From positions 1,992,001-2,056,000 of the forward strand of contig NZ_CP023737.1 in NCBI RefSeq assembly GCF_002752655.1: a stretch of DNA of 64,000 nt, given 5' to 3'. Position numbers and translations under genes: made by a program. The stretch is from Methylosinus trichosporium OB3b. GTDB lineage: Bacteria > Pseudomonadota > Alphaproteobacteria > Rhizobiales > Beijerinckiaceae. Below, one piece after another: positions 24,578 to 35,764 of this stretch. The notes beneath the pieces were generated by a model. That model was not told where the DNA came from and made no database searches. It saw only the letters and a program-made list of their open reading frames with translations. How positions within the stretch are numbered: position 1 is the first letter of the stretch; every line of letters begins with the position of its first letter.

Positions 24578-26290
24578 TCAGGCGAACAGAATGTCCCCGA
24601 GATCCTCTTCAGCATCCGAGTTGCACGGCGTCGGCCGGCGATATCCCTCCGGCTCGACGACGCCTCTGTGGAGGATCCGCTCGCCTTCCATCGTGTAAAG
24701 CCCCCAAATAGCTTCGAGCAGCGAGGCTGACGCCGCCAAATCGTCCGACAACTCCGGGAGATCGAACGCTGCTTGTTCGAGGTCGCGCGCCGCTCGGCTC
24801 GAGGCGTCACAGACGCGCTGCAACGGAACCAGCTCGGCGATCGAGCCGCCGAGAAAATCCGTCACGCGTCGACTATCCGTCAGCAGCGACCCGAAAGCCC
24901 CTTCGAGTCGCTGCGCGATCACATCCAGATCCCCGAGCGTCGCCGACAGATCCGCACCGAAGTCGTCGATCCCCACACTCGTCTTTGTCGCCACGAAGCC
25001 GCGTGCGAGAGAGAGCGCGCGTCCGAGCGACGGCATGAGCATTTCCGCGTCGCTGGAAATCCTTTGCGCATTGCTGCGCAATTGCTCGGCGATGACGCCG
25101 AGCGCGAGACCGCCGGAGCCGAACTGGCGCGACTTCAAGCCGGCGTTGATGCCGACGAGCATCATCTGCTTCACGGCTTGCTCGAGCGAGCACATGCGCT
25201 CCTCGAGCGAAATCAGCGTCTGAAGAGCCTCGAACTTGACCTTCTCGACGGCAGTCGAAGCGGTTGCGCATTCCTGCATCAGCTGCCGCGACGCCTCGAG
25301 CTTCTCGATTAATGCGCCGAGGAAAGAGCCGTTCGCCACATTGTCCGCGCCCCAAATCTGCGCGCCTTCCGATCCGATGGCCGTGCAATCCTCGACGAGC
25401 TGCTCGAGCGCCTCGCGGATCTGCCGAAGTCCGTCATCGAAGCCGCTCGACGCCGCATCGATCTGCGCCGCCTCCAGCAGGCATATGGTCCTCAGCGTCG
25501 CTATCGCCTTGTCGCTCCCGAGCGTAGGCGACGTCGTGCGCGACATGTGCAGAGCATCGACGACATGCTCGATGCGTTGACGCGTATTATCGCCGATTTG
25601 CAGGGCGATGATGGCGACACCGATCGCCGAGGAAATCTGCTTCGAGCGAGCGCCGACCCCGGCCGCGGTCTTCGCCGCCCGCCGGCGCCGTTCGTCGACG
25701 AGACCGAAGGCTCGTCTCAGCTCTTGCGAAACCGTTGCGATCTTGCCGCGATAGTGACGTTCGAACTCGACCTGCGCGAGGCATGCCGAAGCGAGCTTGC
25801 CGATGAGCTCGGCCTGCTCGCCGCCATGCGCATCGACCGTCTCCTGAGCGACCTTGACGGTGCGCGCCATCTCGACCGAAAAAATCGACAGATCCTCTCC
25901 ATCTCGATCGAGACGGGTGGCCTCGATCTTCGCATTGAGCGTCAGTATCGTCATCGTGCGCGCGCCGTCCTGCAAGCGCCTGAGAAGATCGGCGACCTCA
26001 CGATTGATCGCGAGAAGCTCCGCCAACGCGGCTTGCTCGCCGACCATTTCCTCGCCCACGGCGTCGAGGGCGCCCGAGATCTTCGCGAGCCGATTTGCCA
26101 CCTCGCACATGTCGTCGTTCTCGAGACCCGTCGACAAGGTCTCGAATGTGGCGGTAAGCCCGCCGAAATCGACGATGGCGTCTCCCAATCCTGCGCCGAT
26201 CGCGGCGAAGACGCGTTCGCTGTCCTGAAACACCCCGTCGAGCGACGCGGCGATGCGGTCGACGACCGACAGGGCAGCCGAGTGGCTCAT
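24578..26290 (-). CDS. Soluble MCP-like signalling protein at the end of the che operon
   Basis: This 570-residue protein is almost entirely helical and has no membrane segment. Two stretches resemble the highly conserved tip of methyl-accepting chemotaxis proteins: [14 protein letters not shown] near residue 130 and [15 protein letters not shown] near 385, where a true MCP would read like [14 protein letters not shown]. It could be a cytoplasmic chemoreceptor-like scaffold or a regulator that competes for CheW or CheA. The ATG at 26290 overlaps the cheB stop (ATGA), so it is translationally coupled and belongs to the operon. The duplicated, degenerate hairpin motif is unusual. Confidence 0.7.
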   Translation of the reverse strand: MSHSAALSVVDRIAASLDGVFQDSERVFAAIGAGLGDAIVDFGGLTATFETLSTGLENDDMCEVANRLAKISGALDAVGEEMVGEQAALAELLAINREVADLLRRLQDGARTMTILTLNAKIEATRLDRDGEDLSIFSVEMARTVKVAQETVDAHGGEQAELIGKLASACLAQVEFERHYRGKIATVSQELRRAFGLVDERRRRAAKTAAGVGARSKQISSAIGVAIIALQIGDNTRQRIEHVVDALHMSRTTSPTLGSDKAIATLRTICLLEAAQIDAASSGFDDGLRQIREALEQLVEDCTAIGSEGAQIWGADNVANGSFLGALIEKLEASRQLMQECATASTAVEKVKFEALQTLISLEERMCSLEQAVKQMMLVGINAGLKSRQFGSGGLALGVIAEQLRSNAQRISSDAEMLMPSLGRALSLARGFVATKTSVGIDDFGADLSATLGDLDVIAQRLEGAFGSLLTDSRRVTDFLGGSIAELVPLQRVCDASSRAARDLEQAAFDLPELSDDLAASASLLEAIWGLYTMEGERILHRGVVEPEGYRRPTPCNSDAEEDLGDILFA

Positions 26291-27399
26291 GCGGCTGTCC
26301 ATTTCGTCGCTCCGACGCTCGGCTCGGCGAGTTCGTTGATCAAAATTTCGCGCGCGACGCCGCCGAGGGGAACGATCTTCTCCGCCGCGCCGATGGCGAT
26401 AGCCTCCTTCGGCATGCCGAACACGACACAGCTCTGCTCGTCCTGAGCGATGGTCCGCGCCCCGGCCTGCTTCATTTCCAGCAGGCCCTTCGCGCCATCG
26501 TCGCCCATGCCGGTCATGATGACGCCGATCGCATTGGCGCCGGCGCATTGCGCAGCCGAGCGAAACAGCACGTCGACCGATGGGCGATGACGCGACACCA
26601 GCGGGCCGTCCTTGATCGCGACATGATAGCGTGTCCCATTGCGCTGCAGAAGCATGTGCCGATTGCCCGGCGCGATGAGAACGCGCCCGGCATGCACGAG
26701 GTCGCCGTCTTCCGCCTCTTTCACTTCCACCCGGCACAGGCCATTGAGCCGACGCGCGAAGGCGGCGGTGAAATGCTCGGGCATATGCTGCACGATCACC
26801 ATTCCGGGCGAGTTCTCGGGAAGCGCTTCGAGCACATCGCGCAGCGCTTCGGTGCCGCCCGTCGAAGCGCCGATGCAAACGATCTTCTCGGTTGGACGAT
26901 GGATCGAGCGCAGCGCCGGCGGCGGCAGCATGACATCGGCGGTGAGCTTTCGCTCGACGACGCTCGGACGAGAGACCGCGCCACGGCGCTTCGAATGCGC
27001 TGCGGCGCGGACTGCGTCCGAGACGCGCACCTTCGCCTCCATGAGAAACTGTTTGGTGGCGATCTGCGGCTTGGCGATCACGTCCACGGCCCCCGCCTCC
27101 ATGGCGTCGACCAGCGCCTTCGAGCCCGCGTCCGTCAGGCTCGAGCAGATCACCACAGGCATCGGCTTCTGCGACATGATCTTGCGCAGAAAGGTGATGC
27201 CGTCCATGCCCGGCATCTCCACATCGAGAATGATGACATCGGGAATTTCCGCCTGAATTCGGCGGGCCGCCGCATAGGCGTCGGCGGCGGTTCCCATCAC
27301 CTCTATGTCCGGCTCGGCGCCGAGCATGTCGCTCAACGTCTGACGCACCGAGGCGGAATCGTCGACGATCAGGACACGAATTTTGGCGATCCTGTTCAT
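26287..27399 (-). CDS. cheB: Chemotaxis methylesterase/deamidase CheB
   Basis: This 370-residue protein removes methyl groups from chemoreceptors. It has an N-terminal receiver domain with phospho-acceptor Asp59 ([11 protein letters not shown]) and Lys109, a linker, and a C-terminal esterase domain with catalytic Ser178 (IGASTGG), His204 (VQHMPEHF) and an Asp in [11 protein letters not shown] (residues 294-303). The ATG at 27399 has GGAGGACGC upstream and overlaps the cheR stop (ATGA). Phosphorylation by CheA activates it in known systems. Confidence 0.95.
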   Translation of the reverse strand: MNRIAKIRVLIVDDSASVRQTLSDMLGAEPDIEVMGTAADAYAAARRIQAEIPDVIILDVEMPGMDGITFLRKIMSQKPMPVVICSSLTDAGSKALVDAMEAGAVDVIAKPQIATKQFLMEAKVRVSDAVRAAAHSKRRGAVSRPSVVERKLTADVMLPPPALRSIHRPTEKIVCIGASTGGTEALRDVLEALPENSPGMVIVQHMPEHFTAAFARRLNGLCRVEVKEAEDGDLVHAGRVLIAPGNRHMLLQRNGTRYHVAIKDGPLVSRHRPSVDVLFRSAAQCAGANAIGVIMTGMGDDGAKGLLEMKQAGARTIAQDEQSCVVFGMPKEAIAIGAAEKIVPLGGVAREILINELAEPSVGATKWTAA

Positions 27400-28307
27400 G
27401 CGCGTCCTCCTTCTCGTCGATAAACCGTGGAAGCGATCTGGCGCAGCTCGCTCTGCTTGGAGCCAGCCATCGATTCGGAATGGCCGAGGAGCAGATAGCC
27501 GCCTGGTCGCAGATGCCGAGAGAGATTGGTCACCACCGCCTGCTGAGTCGCCGCCGAAAAATAGATGAGCACGTTGCGACAAAAGATCACGTCCATGTCG
27601 TCGTCGACCGGATAGGCCGAGTCCATCAGATTGAGCCGCTCGAAACGCGTTCGTCGGCGGAGTTCCGGAACGATGCGCGCCTCGCGTCGTCCGGGATCGC
27701 GCGAGCGCATTACATAGCGCTCGCGCATCGCCCGCGGCGTCGGCGCGAGCATCTCGTCGGGATAGACGGCGCGCCGCGCCTGCTCCAAGGCCGCCGAGCA
27801 GATGTCGGTGCCGAGAATGCAAAAATCGAACCGTTCGATCTTGGCGAGGTCGGCGAGCACCATCGCGATCGTGTAGGCTTCGGCGCCGATCGACGAGGCC
27901 GCGCTCCAAATTTTCAAACGATCGGTCCGACGTCGTCGCTGCGTGAGCAGCTGCGGGACGATCTCTTGCGTCAGCATATGGAAATGCTCCGGCTCACGAA
28001 AAAAATCCGTTTTGTTCGTCGTCATGCAATCGATGAGATGAATGCTCTCATTCACGAGCCCGCCGCCCTCGAACACGAAGCGGGCGTAATCGTCGAGATT
28101 CTCGAGGCCGAGCGCCTTGACCCTGCGGCGCAGCCTCCCCTCGACCATGGTTCGCTTCGACGGCGGCAACCGAATGCCGACCTCCGTCTCGATGAAGGCC
28201 GTGAGCGTACGGAAGTGGCGATCGCTCAGGGCGTCGAGTCGGATCGTGTGGGCGGCGCCCTCTACGAGCCCGGCCTCGCTCGCACGCCGCAAGGGCTCGC
28301 TCCCCAT
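27396..28307 (-). CDS. cheR: Chemotaxis protein methyltransferase CheR
   Basis: This 303-residue SAM-dependent methyltransferase methylates glutamates of chemoreceptors. The N-terminal all-alpha CheR domain contains [25 protein letters not shown], and the C-terminal catalytic domain has [30 protein letters not shown] (SAM motif with GAE) and [13 protein letters not shown]. The ATG at 28307 overlaps the last bases of cheW (TGATG). The IGAEAY sequence replaces the usual CSTGEEPYS with a slight variant ([11 protein letters not shown]), a change worth noting but compatible with activity. Confidence 0.93.
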   Translation of the reverse strand: MGSEPLRRASEAGLVEGAAHTIRLDALSDRHFRTLTAFIETEVGIRLPPSKRTMVEGRLRRRVKALGLENLDDYARFVFEGGGLVNESIHLIDCMTTNKTDFFREPEHFHMLTQEIVPQLLTQRRRRTDRLKIWSAASSIGAEAYTIAMVLADLAKIERFDFCILGTDICSAALEQARRAVYPDEMLAPTPRAMRERYVMRSRDPGRREARIVPELRRRTRFERLNLMDSAYPVDDDMDVIFCRNVLIYFSAATQQAVVTNLSRHLRPGGYLLLGHSESMAGSKQSELRQIASTVYRREGGRA

Positions 28308-28861
28308 CACGCGGCTCGCGGCGCGCCGGTGGCGGCCATCAGCGCAATGTCTTCCTCGGCGAGCAGGCGCGGCAGATCGAACACCACGACGAAGGCTCCA
28401 TTGCGCCGACCGATGCCACGAATGCACTCCGCGCGCCATCGGCCGCCGACATTGGGTGGCGGGTCGATCGCGTCGCGATCGAGCTCTGTCACCTCGAACA
28501 CGCAATCGACGAGAAGGCCGAGCGAAGCATCGCGTCCGCTAAGCAGGATATCCACGACGATCAAGCGACTCGCCTCCGTCGCCGCGACGCAGGACAGGCC
28601 GAGCTTGGCGCGCAGGTCGATGATCGGCACCGCTTCGCCGCGCACGTCGATCATCCCGAGCACATAGGCCGGCGCCTGCGGCAGCTTGGTGATGTGGCGA
28701 TAATCGAGAATTTCCCGCACCAAAGCGACGGGAAGGCCGAAGACCTCGCCGTCGAGGCCCAGTGTGACGAATTGGCTCTGGTCCTGTGTCATCTTCGCAA
28801 TGTCCTCGTCTCGCGGCAGGTGAGCGCTCTCGACCTTCGCGGGCGGGAGCGCTCGGATCAT
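28307..28861 (-). CDS. cheW: Chemotaxis adaptor CheW (first copy)
   Basis: This 184-residue coupling protein links receptors to CheA. The CheW fold is seen from residue about 28 (QFVTLGLDGEVFGLPVALVREIL), with GMIDVRGEAVPIIDLRAKLGL and a final RLLAEEDIAL helix. It has an N-terminal extension of about 25 residues; an in-frame ATG at 28792 (MTQDQSQF) is a possible alternative start. It begins three bases after the MCP stop and overlaps cheR, so it is coupled on both sides. A second cheW lies at 33277-33726. Confidence 0.92.
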   Translation of the reverse strand: MIRALPPAKVESAHLPRDEDIAKMTQDQSQFVTLGLDGEVFGLPVALVREILDYRHITKLPQAPAYVLGMIDVRGEAVPIIDLRAKLGLSCVAATEASRLIVVDILLSGRDASLGLLVDCVFEVTELDRDAIDPPPNVGGRWRAECIRGIGRRNGAFVVVFDLPRLLAEEDIALMAATGAPRAA

Positions 28862-28864
28862 GAC

Positions 28865-31069
28865 TCAGCCGCGCCGGAAATCGGCGTCCAGCTCATCCTC
28901 GCCGTGAGAAAGGTCGAGCATGAAGCCTCCGGTGCCGGTCGCCTTCATCGCCGGTCGAGCCGCGCGCGCGCCCTTGTCGGAGGTCGCGCGTTGGGCGAGC
29001 TCGGCGGCGGCGGACATCGCCTTCTCGCGCAGCTGGCGAATGGCGGGACGGCGGCTCTGCGCCGCCGCGACGCGCATGTCGTCGCCGAGACGGAAATAGG
29101 CGATTGTCGATTGCAATTGCTCGGCCTGGCTCGACAGCTCTTCCGAGGTCGCGGAGACTTCCTCGGAAGAGCTGGCGTTCTGCTGCGTCACCTTGTCGAG
29201 CTGCTGGATCGCCTGATTGATCTGCGCGGCGCCGGCGTCCTGCTCGCGGCAAGCGGAGGTGATCTCCTCGACGAGCGAAGCGGTGCGGCGAATATCGGGC
29301 ACGAGCTTGGTCAGCATCTCGCCGGCCTCGCGCGCCGCGCGCACCGTGTCGGTGGAGAGAACGCCGATCTCCGCCGCGGCGGTCTGGCTGCGCTCGGCGA
29401 GCTTGCGCACTTCCGAGGCGACGACAGCGAAGCCCTTGCCATGCTCACCGGCGCGCGCCGCCTCCACCGCCGCATTGAGCGCGAGCAGATCGGTCTGACG
29501 CGCGATCTCCTGCACGATGCCGATCTTGTCGGCGATCGTCTGCATCGCCTGCACCGCGCGGTCCACGGCCTCGCCGCTCGCCTCGGCGTTGCGCGCCGAC
29601 TGATGCGCGATGGTCTCGGTCTGATTGGCGTTATCGGCGTTCTGCTTGATGTTGGAGGCCATCTGCTCCATCGAGGCCGACGCCTCTTCGGCAGAGGACG
29701 CCTGCTCGGTGGCGCCCTGCGAGAGTTGCTCCGAGGATGCGGAGAGCTCCTGCGCGCCGGCCGCGACATTATTCGCCGCGGTCGTCGCCTTGACGATGAT
29801 CTCGCGCAGATTGGCGACCATGCGCTCCAATGCGATGCCGAGCGTGTCCTTGTCGGAGAGCGGCTTCGCCTCGACGGTGAGATCGCCCGCCGCGATCTTG
29901 TCGGCGACGGTGGCGGTAGCGCTCAGATTGCGCGTCATGGCGTTGAGCGCGTCGACGAGATCGGCCAGCTCGTCATTGCTGCTCGCCGAAACCTGCTGGC
30001 TTAGATCGCCGATCGCCACTGCATTGGCGAGACCGACTGCCCGGCCGAGACCGCGGCTGATGTTGAGGCCGATCCACAACGCGGCGCCGATGGCGACAAT
30101 GACCGAGCCGGTTAGCATGAGGATGAGCAGGAAGCGCGCCTGCTCGTAATCGGCGACGGCCGACGCCTTGGCTTCGTCAACCATCTTGCGCTGGAAGGCG
30201 ATAAATTCATCGATCGCCTTTATCACGTCGATCACGCGCGTGCGTCCCTCGCCGCTCGATAGTCCGGAAGCGACCAGAGAACCGCCCTCACGCGCGAGGT
30301 CTACCGCACGCGCCTCCATCTTCAGCCATCGATCGAGCGTCGCCGAGAATTGCTCCGCCGGCTGGGTCATCCCGGCCCGCATCGCGCGGCCCTTGACGCC
30401 TTCGGCGGCGGCGGCGAGAGCAGTCGAATCCGCCTGGAGCGGCTTGTAGCGGGATTCGAGATCCCCCATCGTCGTGGAAGCAATATAGGCGTACATGTCG
30501 CCGCGCAGCTTCTCCATCGCCGAATGAATGCGCTCGAGATCGGCGACGAGCAGAGGAGCGTTGTTGCGCGCGGCCGTTTCGGAAAAAGCGGCGAGCGCGG
30601 CGCGGAATTCCTTGCCGGATTCGGCGCCTTCGGTCGCGGCGAGAGCGAAGGCCTTATTCGCCGAATTCAGCTTGGCCGCCTTCAGGACCTTGTCCTGCAC
30701 AGGGTTCAAGGCGTCGGTGGCCATGGCGATCTTGCCGAGAAACTCCCTGCCCTTCGGAGTGGCTGCCTCATAGATCGTCTCGCGCAGCTTGCGCGCGTCG
30801 TCGCGGACCTTCAGTGCGTTGGCCACATGTCGCTCGCTCTCCTCGTCCGTCGATGCGATGATAGCGTTCTTCTCCGAGCGGACCCCGTCGAGCATCAGCA
30901 CTTTCAAATCTTCCGCCCCGACGAGCCTCTTTACACGGCCCTCGACGATCATCTCGATATTCTCGTTGAGCGCCGCGAGCTTCGTGTAGGAGACGGCGCC
31001 GGCCGCCGCCGAGAGAACGATGACGACGCCGAACGCCGTAGCGAGCTTTGCTTTGACCGTGTATCGCAT
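28865..31069 (-). CDS. Methyl-accepting chemotaxis protein (tandem copy 1)
   Basis: This 734-residue receptor has a first membrane helix at about residues 10-30, a periplasmic four-helix-bundle-like sensor of about 280 residues, a second membrane helix near 318-338, a HAMP region with a second HAMP-like segment ([18 protein letters not shown]), and a cytoplasmic signalling domain with the tip [31 protein letters not shown]. The C-terminus ends in [10 protein letters not shown]. It is 34 residues longer than the neighbour at 31161-33263; the difference lies in the second HAMP segment. Its ligand is unknown. The signalling half is almost identical to the neighbour, even at synonymous sites. Confidence 0.93.
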   Translation of the reverse strand: MRYTVKAKLATAFGVVIVLSAAAGAVSYTKLAALNENIEMIVEGRVKRLVGAEDLKVLMLDGVRSEKNAIIASTDEESERHVANALKVRDDARKLRETIYEAATPKGREFLGKIAMATDALNPVQDKVLKAAKLNSANKAFALAATEGAESGKEFRAALAAFSETAARNNAPLLVADLERIHSAMEKLRGDMYAYIASTTMGDLESRYKPLQADSTALAAAAEGVKGRAMRAGMTQPAEQFSATLDRWLKMEARAVDLAREGGSLVASGLSSGEGRTRVIDVIKAIDEFIAFQRKMVDEAKASAVADYEQARFLLILMLTGSVIVAIGAALWIGLNISRGLGRAVGLANAVAIGDLSQQVSASSNDELADLVDALNAMTRNLSATATVADKIAAGDLTVEAKPLSDKDTLGIALERMVANLREIIVKATTAANNVAAGAQELSASSEQLSQGATEQASSAEEASASMEQMASNIKQNADNANQTETIAHQSARNAEASGEAVDRAVQAMQTIADKIGIVQEIARQTDLLALNAAVEAARAGEHGKGFAVVASEVRKLAERSQTAAAEIGVLSTDTVRAAREAGEMLTKLVPDIRRTASLVEEITSACREQDAGAAQINQAIQQLDKVTQQNASSSEEVSATSEELSSQAEQLQSTIAYFRLGDDMRVAAAQSRRPAIRQLREKAMSAAAELAQRATSDKGARAARPAMKATGTGGFMLDLSHGEDELDADFRRG
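29079..29745 (-). repeat. Near-identical signalling-domain segment, copy 1 (partner 31389-32055)
   Basis: This 667-base segment encodes the MCP signalling region from [11 protein letters not shown] to FRLGD. Side-by-side reading with the partner 2,310 bases away shows only scattered differences, many of them silent, while the sensor halves of the two genes differ widely. This suggests recent duplication or gene conversion limited to the signalling domain. Confidence 0.8.
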
Positions 31070-31160
31070 CGAATGCCCCTGTCACAATATTTCGACTGTC
31101 ATCTCTCGAAGCGCTCTCGTCGGGGGACAGGAGCTTGTTCATCTCGGCTGGCGCGGGGCC

Positions 31161-33263
31161 TCAGCCCCTTCGGAATTCCGCGTCCATCTCGTCTTCTCCA
31201 CCGGCGAGGTCGAGCACGAAGCCGCCGGTGCCGGTGGCCTTCATCGCCGGCTTGGCGGCGCGCATCGGCTTGCGTCCGCCGGACGAGCGCTGCGACAGCT
31301 CCGCAGCTGCGAACATCGCCTTCTCGCGCAGCTGGCGCACGCCATGCGCGCCAGTGTCGGCATGGCTCGCCGCGCTGCTTCGCGCTGCTTGGTCGCCGAG
31401 ACGGAAGAAAGCGATCGTCGATTGCAATTGCTCGGCCTGGCTCGACAGCTCTTCCGACGTCGCGGAGACTTCCTCCGACGAGCTGGCGTTCTGCTGCGTC
31501 ACCTTGTCGAGCTGCTGGATCGCCTGATTGATCTGCGCTGCGCCGGCGTCCTGCTCGCGGCAGGCGGAGGTGATCTCCTCGACGAGCGAAGCGGTGCGGC
31601 GAATGTCGGGCACGAGCTTGGTCAGCATCTCGCCCGCCTCGCGCGCCGCCTTCACCGTGTCGGTCGATAGAACGCCGATCTCCGCCGCAGCCGTTTGACT
31701 GCGCTCGGCGAGCTTGCGCACTTCCGAGGCGACGACGGCGAAGCCCTTGCCATGCTCGCCGGCGCGCGCCGCCTCCACCGCCGCATTGAGCGCGAGCAGA
31801 TCGGTCTGGCGCGCGATCTCCTGCACGATGCCGATCTTGTCGGCGATCGTCTGCATGGCCGTGACGGCGCGGGCGACCGCTTCCCCGCTCGCTTCCGCAT
31901 TGCGCGCCGATTGATGCGCGATGGTCTCGGTCTGATTGGCGTTGTCGGCGTTCTGCTTGATGTTGGAGGCCATCTGCTCCATTGAAGCGGACGCCTCCTC
32001 CGCCGAGGCCGCCTGCTCCGTTGCGCCCTGGGAGAGCTGCTCCGCCGATGCGGCGAGTTCCTGCGCTCCGGCCGTGACATTGCTCGCCGCATCGGCCGTC
32101 TTGGCGACCACCTCTCGCAGATTGACGACCATCTTCTTCAGCGCCGCAACGAGATCGCCGATCTCGTCGTCACTGTCAGCGGTGATGTTGCGAGAGAGAT
32201 CGCCATCTGCGACGGCGCTCGCAAGCGTGACGGCCCGGTTGAGGCCGCGGCTGATCGAGTAGCCGATCCAGATCGCGGCGGCGACGGCGACGAAGATCGA
32301 AATGGCCAAGACGAGAACAAGCAGCGTCCGAGCTTGATCGTAATCCGAGGCCGCCTTTGCTCTGGCCTCATCGACCATATTGCGCTGAAAAGCGATGAAG
32401 TCATCGAGCGACTTCGTGACCTCGGCGGCGAGAATGCGCTTTTGATTGCTCGACAAGTCGGCGGCGTACACCGAACCGCCCTCACGCGCGATGGCGATCA
32501 CGCGCGCCTGTGTCTTCAGCCATTGATCGAAGGCGGCTCCGAAATGCTCCGCCGCCTGAACCATCCCCGCTTTCACGGCCCTCGACTTGATCGCTTCGGC
32601 GCTAGCCTCTATTGTCGTGGCTTCGGCCTGAAGCGCCTTGGCGCCGGATTCGAGCTCCGCCATTGTCGGAGCCGAAATATAGAGGTGCGTGTCTCCGCCC
32701 AGAGTCTCGATGGCCGAGTGAAGCCGCTCGAGATCGGTCACGAGCAGGGAGGCTCCGTTTTTCGCGGCCACCTCGGAAAAGGCGTTGAACGCCGTGCGAA
32801 GCTCCTTGGCCTTGGCGGCTCCTTCGGTCGTTGCGAGGCTGCGGGCTTTCGAGGCGGAGTTCAATTTCGCGGCGTTCAGCACCTTGTCGAGCAGAGGGTC
32901 GACCGCATCGGCTGCTGTGCCGACCTTGGCGATCAATTCCTTGCCTTTCGGGGACGCGACTTCGTAGATGGTTTCGCGCAGCTTGCGAAATTCCTCGCGC
33001 AGCTTCAGCGCACGGCCGACGTGCTTCGCGCTTTCTTCGTCTGTCGTGGCGATGATCGCATTTTTCTCGGATCGGACGGCTTCGCTGGAAATGACTTTGA
33101 GATCCTCCGCCCAGACGAGCCGCTTCACGCGCGCCTCGACGATCGTCTCGATATTCTCGTTGAGCGCTGCGAGCTTCGTATAGGCGACGGCTCCTGCTGC
33201 CGCAGACAGAATTATGACGACGCTGAAAGCGCTCGTCAGCTTTGCTTTGACTGTGTATCGCAT
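31161..33263 (-). CDS. Methyl-accepting chemotaxis protein (tandem copy 2)
   Basis: This 700-residue receptor has the same design as its downstream neighbour: membrane helix near 10-30, periplasmic helical sensor, second membrane helix near 318-340, one HAMP domain and a signalling domain with [19 protein letters not shown]. The sensor half is only moderately similar to copy 1 (compare [20 protein letters not shown] with [20 protein letters not shown]), so the two probably detect different cues. The C-terminus [10 protein letters not shown] matches the end of copy 1. The ATG at 33263 lies 13 bases after the upstream cheW stop, and 91 bases separate it from copy 1. Confidence 0.93.
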   Translation of the reverse strand: MRYTVKAKLTSAFSVVIILSAAAGAVAYTKLAALNENIETIVEARVKRLVWAEDLKVISSEAVRSEKNAIIATTDEESAKHVGRALKLREEFRKLRETIYEVASPKGKELIAKVGTAADAVDPLLDKVLNAAKLNSASKARSLATTEGAAKAKELRTAFNAFSEVAAKNGASLLVTDLERLHSAIETLGGDTHLYISAPTMAELESGAKALQAEATTIEASAEAIKSRAVKAGMVQAAEHFGAAFDQWLKTQARVIAIAREGGSVYAADLSSNQKRILAAEVTKSLDDFIAFQRNMVDEARAKAASDYDQARTLLVLVLAISIFVAVAAAIWIGYSISRGLNRAVTLASAVADGDLSRNITADSDDEIGDLVAALKKMVVNLREVVAKTADAASNVTAGAQELAASAEQLSQGATEQAASAEEASASMEQMASNIKQNADNANQTETIAHQSARNAEASGEAVARAVTAMQTIADKIGIVQEIARQTDLLALNAAVEAARAGEHGKGFAVVASEVRKLAERSQTAAAEIGVLSTDTVKAAREAGEMLTKLVPDIRRTASLVEEITSACREQDAGAAQINQAIQQLDKVTQQNASSSEEVSATSEELSSQAEQLQSTIAFFRLGDQAARSSAASHADTGAHGVRQLREKAMFAAAELSQRSSGGRKPMRAAKPAMKATGTGGFVLDLAGGEDEMDAEFRRG
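31389..32055 (-). repeat. Near-identical signalling-domain segment, copy 2 (partner 29079-29745)
   Basis: This is the partner of the segment in copy 1. The two direct copies are a possible site of recombination that would delete or expand the receptor pair. Confidence 0.8.
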
Positions 33264-33276
33264 GGTCCGCCCCAGC

Positions 33277-33726
33277 TCAGTTGAAAATGCGCTCGATGTC
33301 TGGAACGACGATGAAGTCGTCCTGCCAGCGCCCGATGAATTTCACCAGCTCCGGCCGCCAGCGCATGCCGATGCGCGGCGCCGCTCCGAGCGATGAGAGA
33401 GGCAGCTCCGCCACCTCATAGACCTTGTCCGCCACGATCCCGACGACGGTCGGCTCGCCGTCGAGATCGACCTCGATGACGACGAAGCGCGTGTCGGCCG
33501 TCGCCTCCGCGACCTCCATTCCGAAGCGCGGACGCAGATCGGCCATCGGCACGACCTTGCCGCGCACATTGATGAGGCCGCGCACGAAATCGCGCGCGCC
33601 CGGAACGTCCGTCACAGGCGCGGGATCGAGAATCTCGCGCACGCGCTCGGCGTCGATCGCGAAGATCTCGCCGCCGACGCCCAGCATCAGGCATTGCCTG
33701 CTTTCGTCTATCGTCTCCTGCGCCAT
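33277..33726 (-). CDS. cheW: Chemotaxis adaptor CheW (second copy)
   Basis: This 149-residue CheW shows the expected core ([54 protein letters not shown]). The ATG at 33726 overlaps the cheA stop (TGATG), with GGAGG seven bases upstream; a GTG one codon earlier is possible. Carrying two diverged cheW genes in one operon may allow separate arrays or receptors to be coupled to the same kinase. Confidence 0.93.
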   Translation of the reverse strand: MAQETIDESRQCLMLGVGGEIFAIDAERVREILDPAPVTDVPGARDFVRGLINVRGKVVPMADLRPRFGMEVAEATADTRFVVIEVDLDGEPTVVGIVADKVYEVAELPLSSLGAAPRIGMRWRPELVKFIGRWQDDFIVVPDIERIFN

Positions 33727-35699
33727 CACGCCGCCTCCTTCTCGCGCGCCTTGCGCTCCTCGTCATGCGCCTGTCCGCGATCGACGAGATGCGGAATGTC
33801 GAAGATCAGCGCCACGGCGCCATCGCCGAGTATGGTCGCGCCCGAGAAGCACGGCACGTCGGCGTGCAGCTTGGAGAGCGATTTGATCACCGTTTGATGG
33901 CTACCGATGATCTGATCGACGACGAGGCCGACGCGCTGATCGCCGAAGGAGACGACGACGACCTTCTGATGCGGATCGGGCGGCGTCTTCGCGCTCAAGA
34001 ATTCGCGCAGCCGCAGGAAAGGCACGAGATCGCCGCGGATGTTGAGGAAGCTGCGGCCCGCCGAGCCGCCCTCGCCGGCGGTCGCCAGCTCCACGCATTC
34101 CTCGACGGAAGAAAGCGGGATGACATAGCGCGCGGCGCCGACGCGCACGAGCAGCCCCTCGATGATCGCCAGCGTCAAGGGCAGCCGCAGCGTCACCTCG
34201 GACCCGCCGCCCGGCGTGCTCGCGATGTCGATCGCGCCGCGCAGGCCCTCGATCGTGCGCTTGACCACATCCATGCCGACGCCGCGGCCCGAGAGCTTGG
34301 TGATCGATTGCGCGGTCGAGAAGCCGGCGTGGAAGATGAGCTGATGAATTTCCGCATCGCTCATCACGGCGTCCTCGGCGATGAGGCCGTTGGCCACCGC
34401 TTTGGCGCGAATGCGTGCGACATCGAGCCCGCGTCCGTCGTCGGCGACGGTGATCAGCACCTCGGCGCCGGAATGGCTCGCCGAGAGACGAATGCGGCCG
34501 GTGGCCGCCTTGCCCGCGGCCGCGCGTCCGGCGACATCCTCGAGGCCGTGATCGAGCGAATTGCGAATGAGATGCACGAGCGGATCGGCGAGGCGCTCGA
34601 TCATCGTCTTGTCGAGCTCGGTCTCCTCGCCGGACATCACGAGATCGACCGGCTTGTCCAGCTCGCTGGAAAGATCATGCACGAGACGCCGATAGCGGCC
34701 GAACAGCGAGCCGATCGGCACCATGCGAATGCCCATGGTGACGTCGCGCAGATTGGCGGCGAGACGTTCGATCTCCTCGGCGATCGCTTTGATGTCGAGG
34801 CTCGCCGTCTCCGCGAGCTGCGTCAGCCGCGCCTGAGCGATGACCAATTCGCCGACGCGATCCATCAGCTCGTCGACCTTTTCCGCCTGCACGCGCACCG
34901 AGCCGGCGCCGCGCCCCTCGTTCTCTGCGCTGCGTCGCGTTGCTGTCGGCGCCGCTTCGGCGGCGGCGGGCGGCGCCTCCTCCACATGCGTCGACTGCTC
35001 CTCGTCCACGCGCTCGATCTCGAGACTCATCTCGTCGATCACGAAGATGAAGACATCCTCGATCGCCGAACGTGGCGCATCGGTGACGAGCGTCGCCTCG
35101 AAGGAGAGATAGCAGACCGTCGGATCAATCGCGTCGAGCGAGGGAACCGCATCCGCGCAAGCCCGCAGATCGAGCTCGCCGAGCGTGCGCAGCTCGTCGA
35201 ACAGCAGCAGCGGATTGGTTCCATTGACGAGCACGCGCTCGTCGAAGGAGAAGCGCAGACGCCAAGCGGCGCGGGCGGGCCGAGCGGGCGCCGCGATCTC
35301 GACGGCCGGCGCCTCGGCGGCCACGGGCGCCGAAGCCTCCACCACGCGGCGCAGCTCATCGAGAATGCGTCGGCCCGTCGCCTCGTCGGCGGCCTCCGGA
35401 TCCTCGATCTGCGCGCGCACGTGATCCTTGGCGAGCAGGGCCACCGAGACCAGCTCGGTGCTGGGCGGCGCCCGGCCCTTGCGCACATGATCGAACGCCG
35501 TCTCGAAATTATGAACGAACGCCGACACCTTCTCATAGCCGAACATCGCGCCCGAGCCCTTGAGCGTATGCAGCGCACGGAAAGCGCAGGCGATCAGTTC
35601 ATTGTCGGATGGCGTCTTCTCGAGATCGAGCAGCGATTGCTCCAGCTGCTCCAGCAAATCGTCGGCTTCCTCGCGAAAAGCCTTTTCGGCGTCGTTCAT
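33726..35699 (-). CDS. cheA: Chemotaxis sensor kinase CheA
   Basis: This 657-residue histidine kinase phosphorylates CheY and CheB. It has an N-terminal Hpt domain with phospho-acceptor His44 (ALHTLKGSGAMFG), a middle region that may be a CheY-binding domain (about 150-240), a dimerisation helix pair (VDELMDRVGELVIAQARL), the ATP-binding domain with LVHLIRNSLDHGLE (N-box), DDGRGLD and GRGVGMDVV, and a C-terminal CheW-like regulatory domain (IIEGLLVRVGAARYVIPLSSVEE). The start is the ATG at 35699. A 65-base gap separates it from cheY upstream. Confidence 0.95.
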   Translation of the reverse strand: MNDAEKAFREEADDLLEQLEQSLLDLEKTPSDNELIACAFRALHTLKGSGAMFGYEKVSAFVHNFETAFDHVRKGRAPPSTELVSVALLAKDHVRAQIEDPEAADEATGRRILDELRRVVEASAPVAAEAPAVEIAAPARPARAAWRLRFSFDERVLVNGTNPLLLFDELRTLGELDLRACADAVPSLDAIDPTVCYLSFEATLVTDAPRSAIEDVFIFVIDEMSLEIERVDEEQSTHVEEAPPAAAEAAPTATRRSAENEGRGAGSVRVQAEKVDELMDRVGELVIAQARLTQLAETASLDIKAIAEEIERLAANLRDVTMGIRMVPIGSLFGRYRRLVHDLSSELDKPVDLVMSGEETELDKTMIERLADPLVHLIRNSLDHGLEDVAGRAAAGKAATGRIRLSASHSGAEVLITVADDGRGLDVARIRAKAVANGLIAEDAVMSDAEIHQLIFHAGFSTAQSITKLSGRGVGMDVVKRTIEGLRGAIDIASTPGGGSEVTLRLPLTLAIIEGLLVRVGAARYVIPLSSVEECVELATAGEGGSAGRSFLNIRGDLVPFLRLREFLSAKTPPDPHQKVVVVSFGDQRVGLVVDQIIGSHQTVIKSLSKLHADVPCFSGATILGDGAVALIFDIPHLVDRGQAHDEERKAREKEAA

Positions 35700-35764
35700 G
35701 GGACTCGTCCACTCGACGGATTAACGGGATCGGCGACGGTTTTCGACCAGCGTCTGAACGCCGC

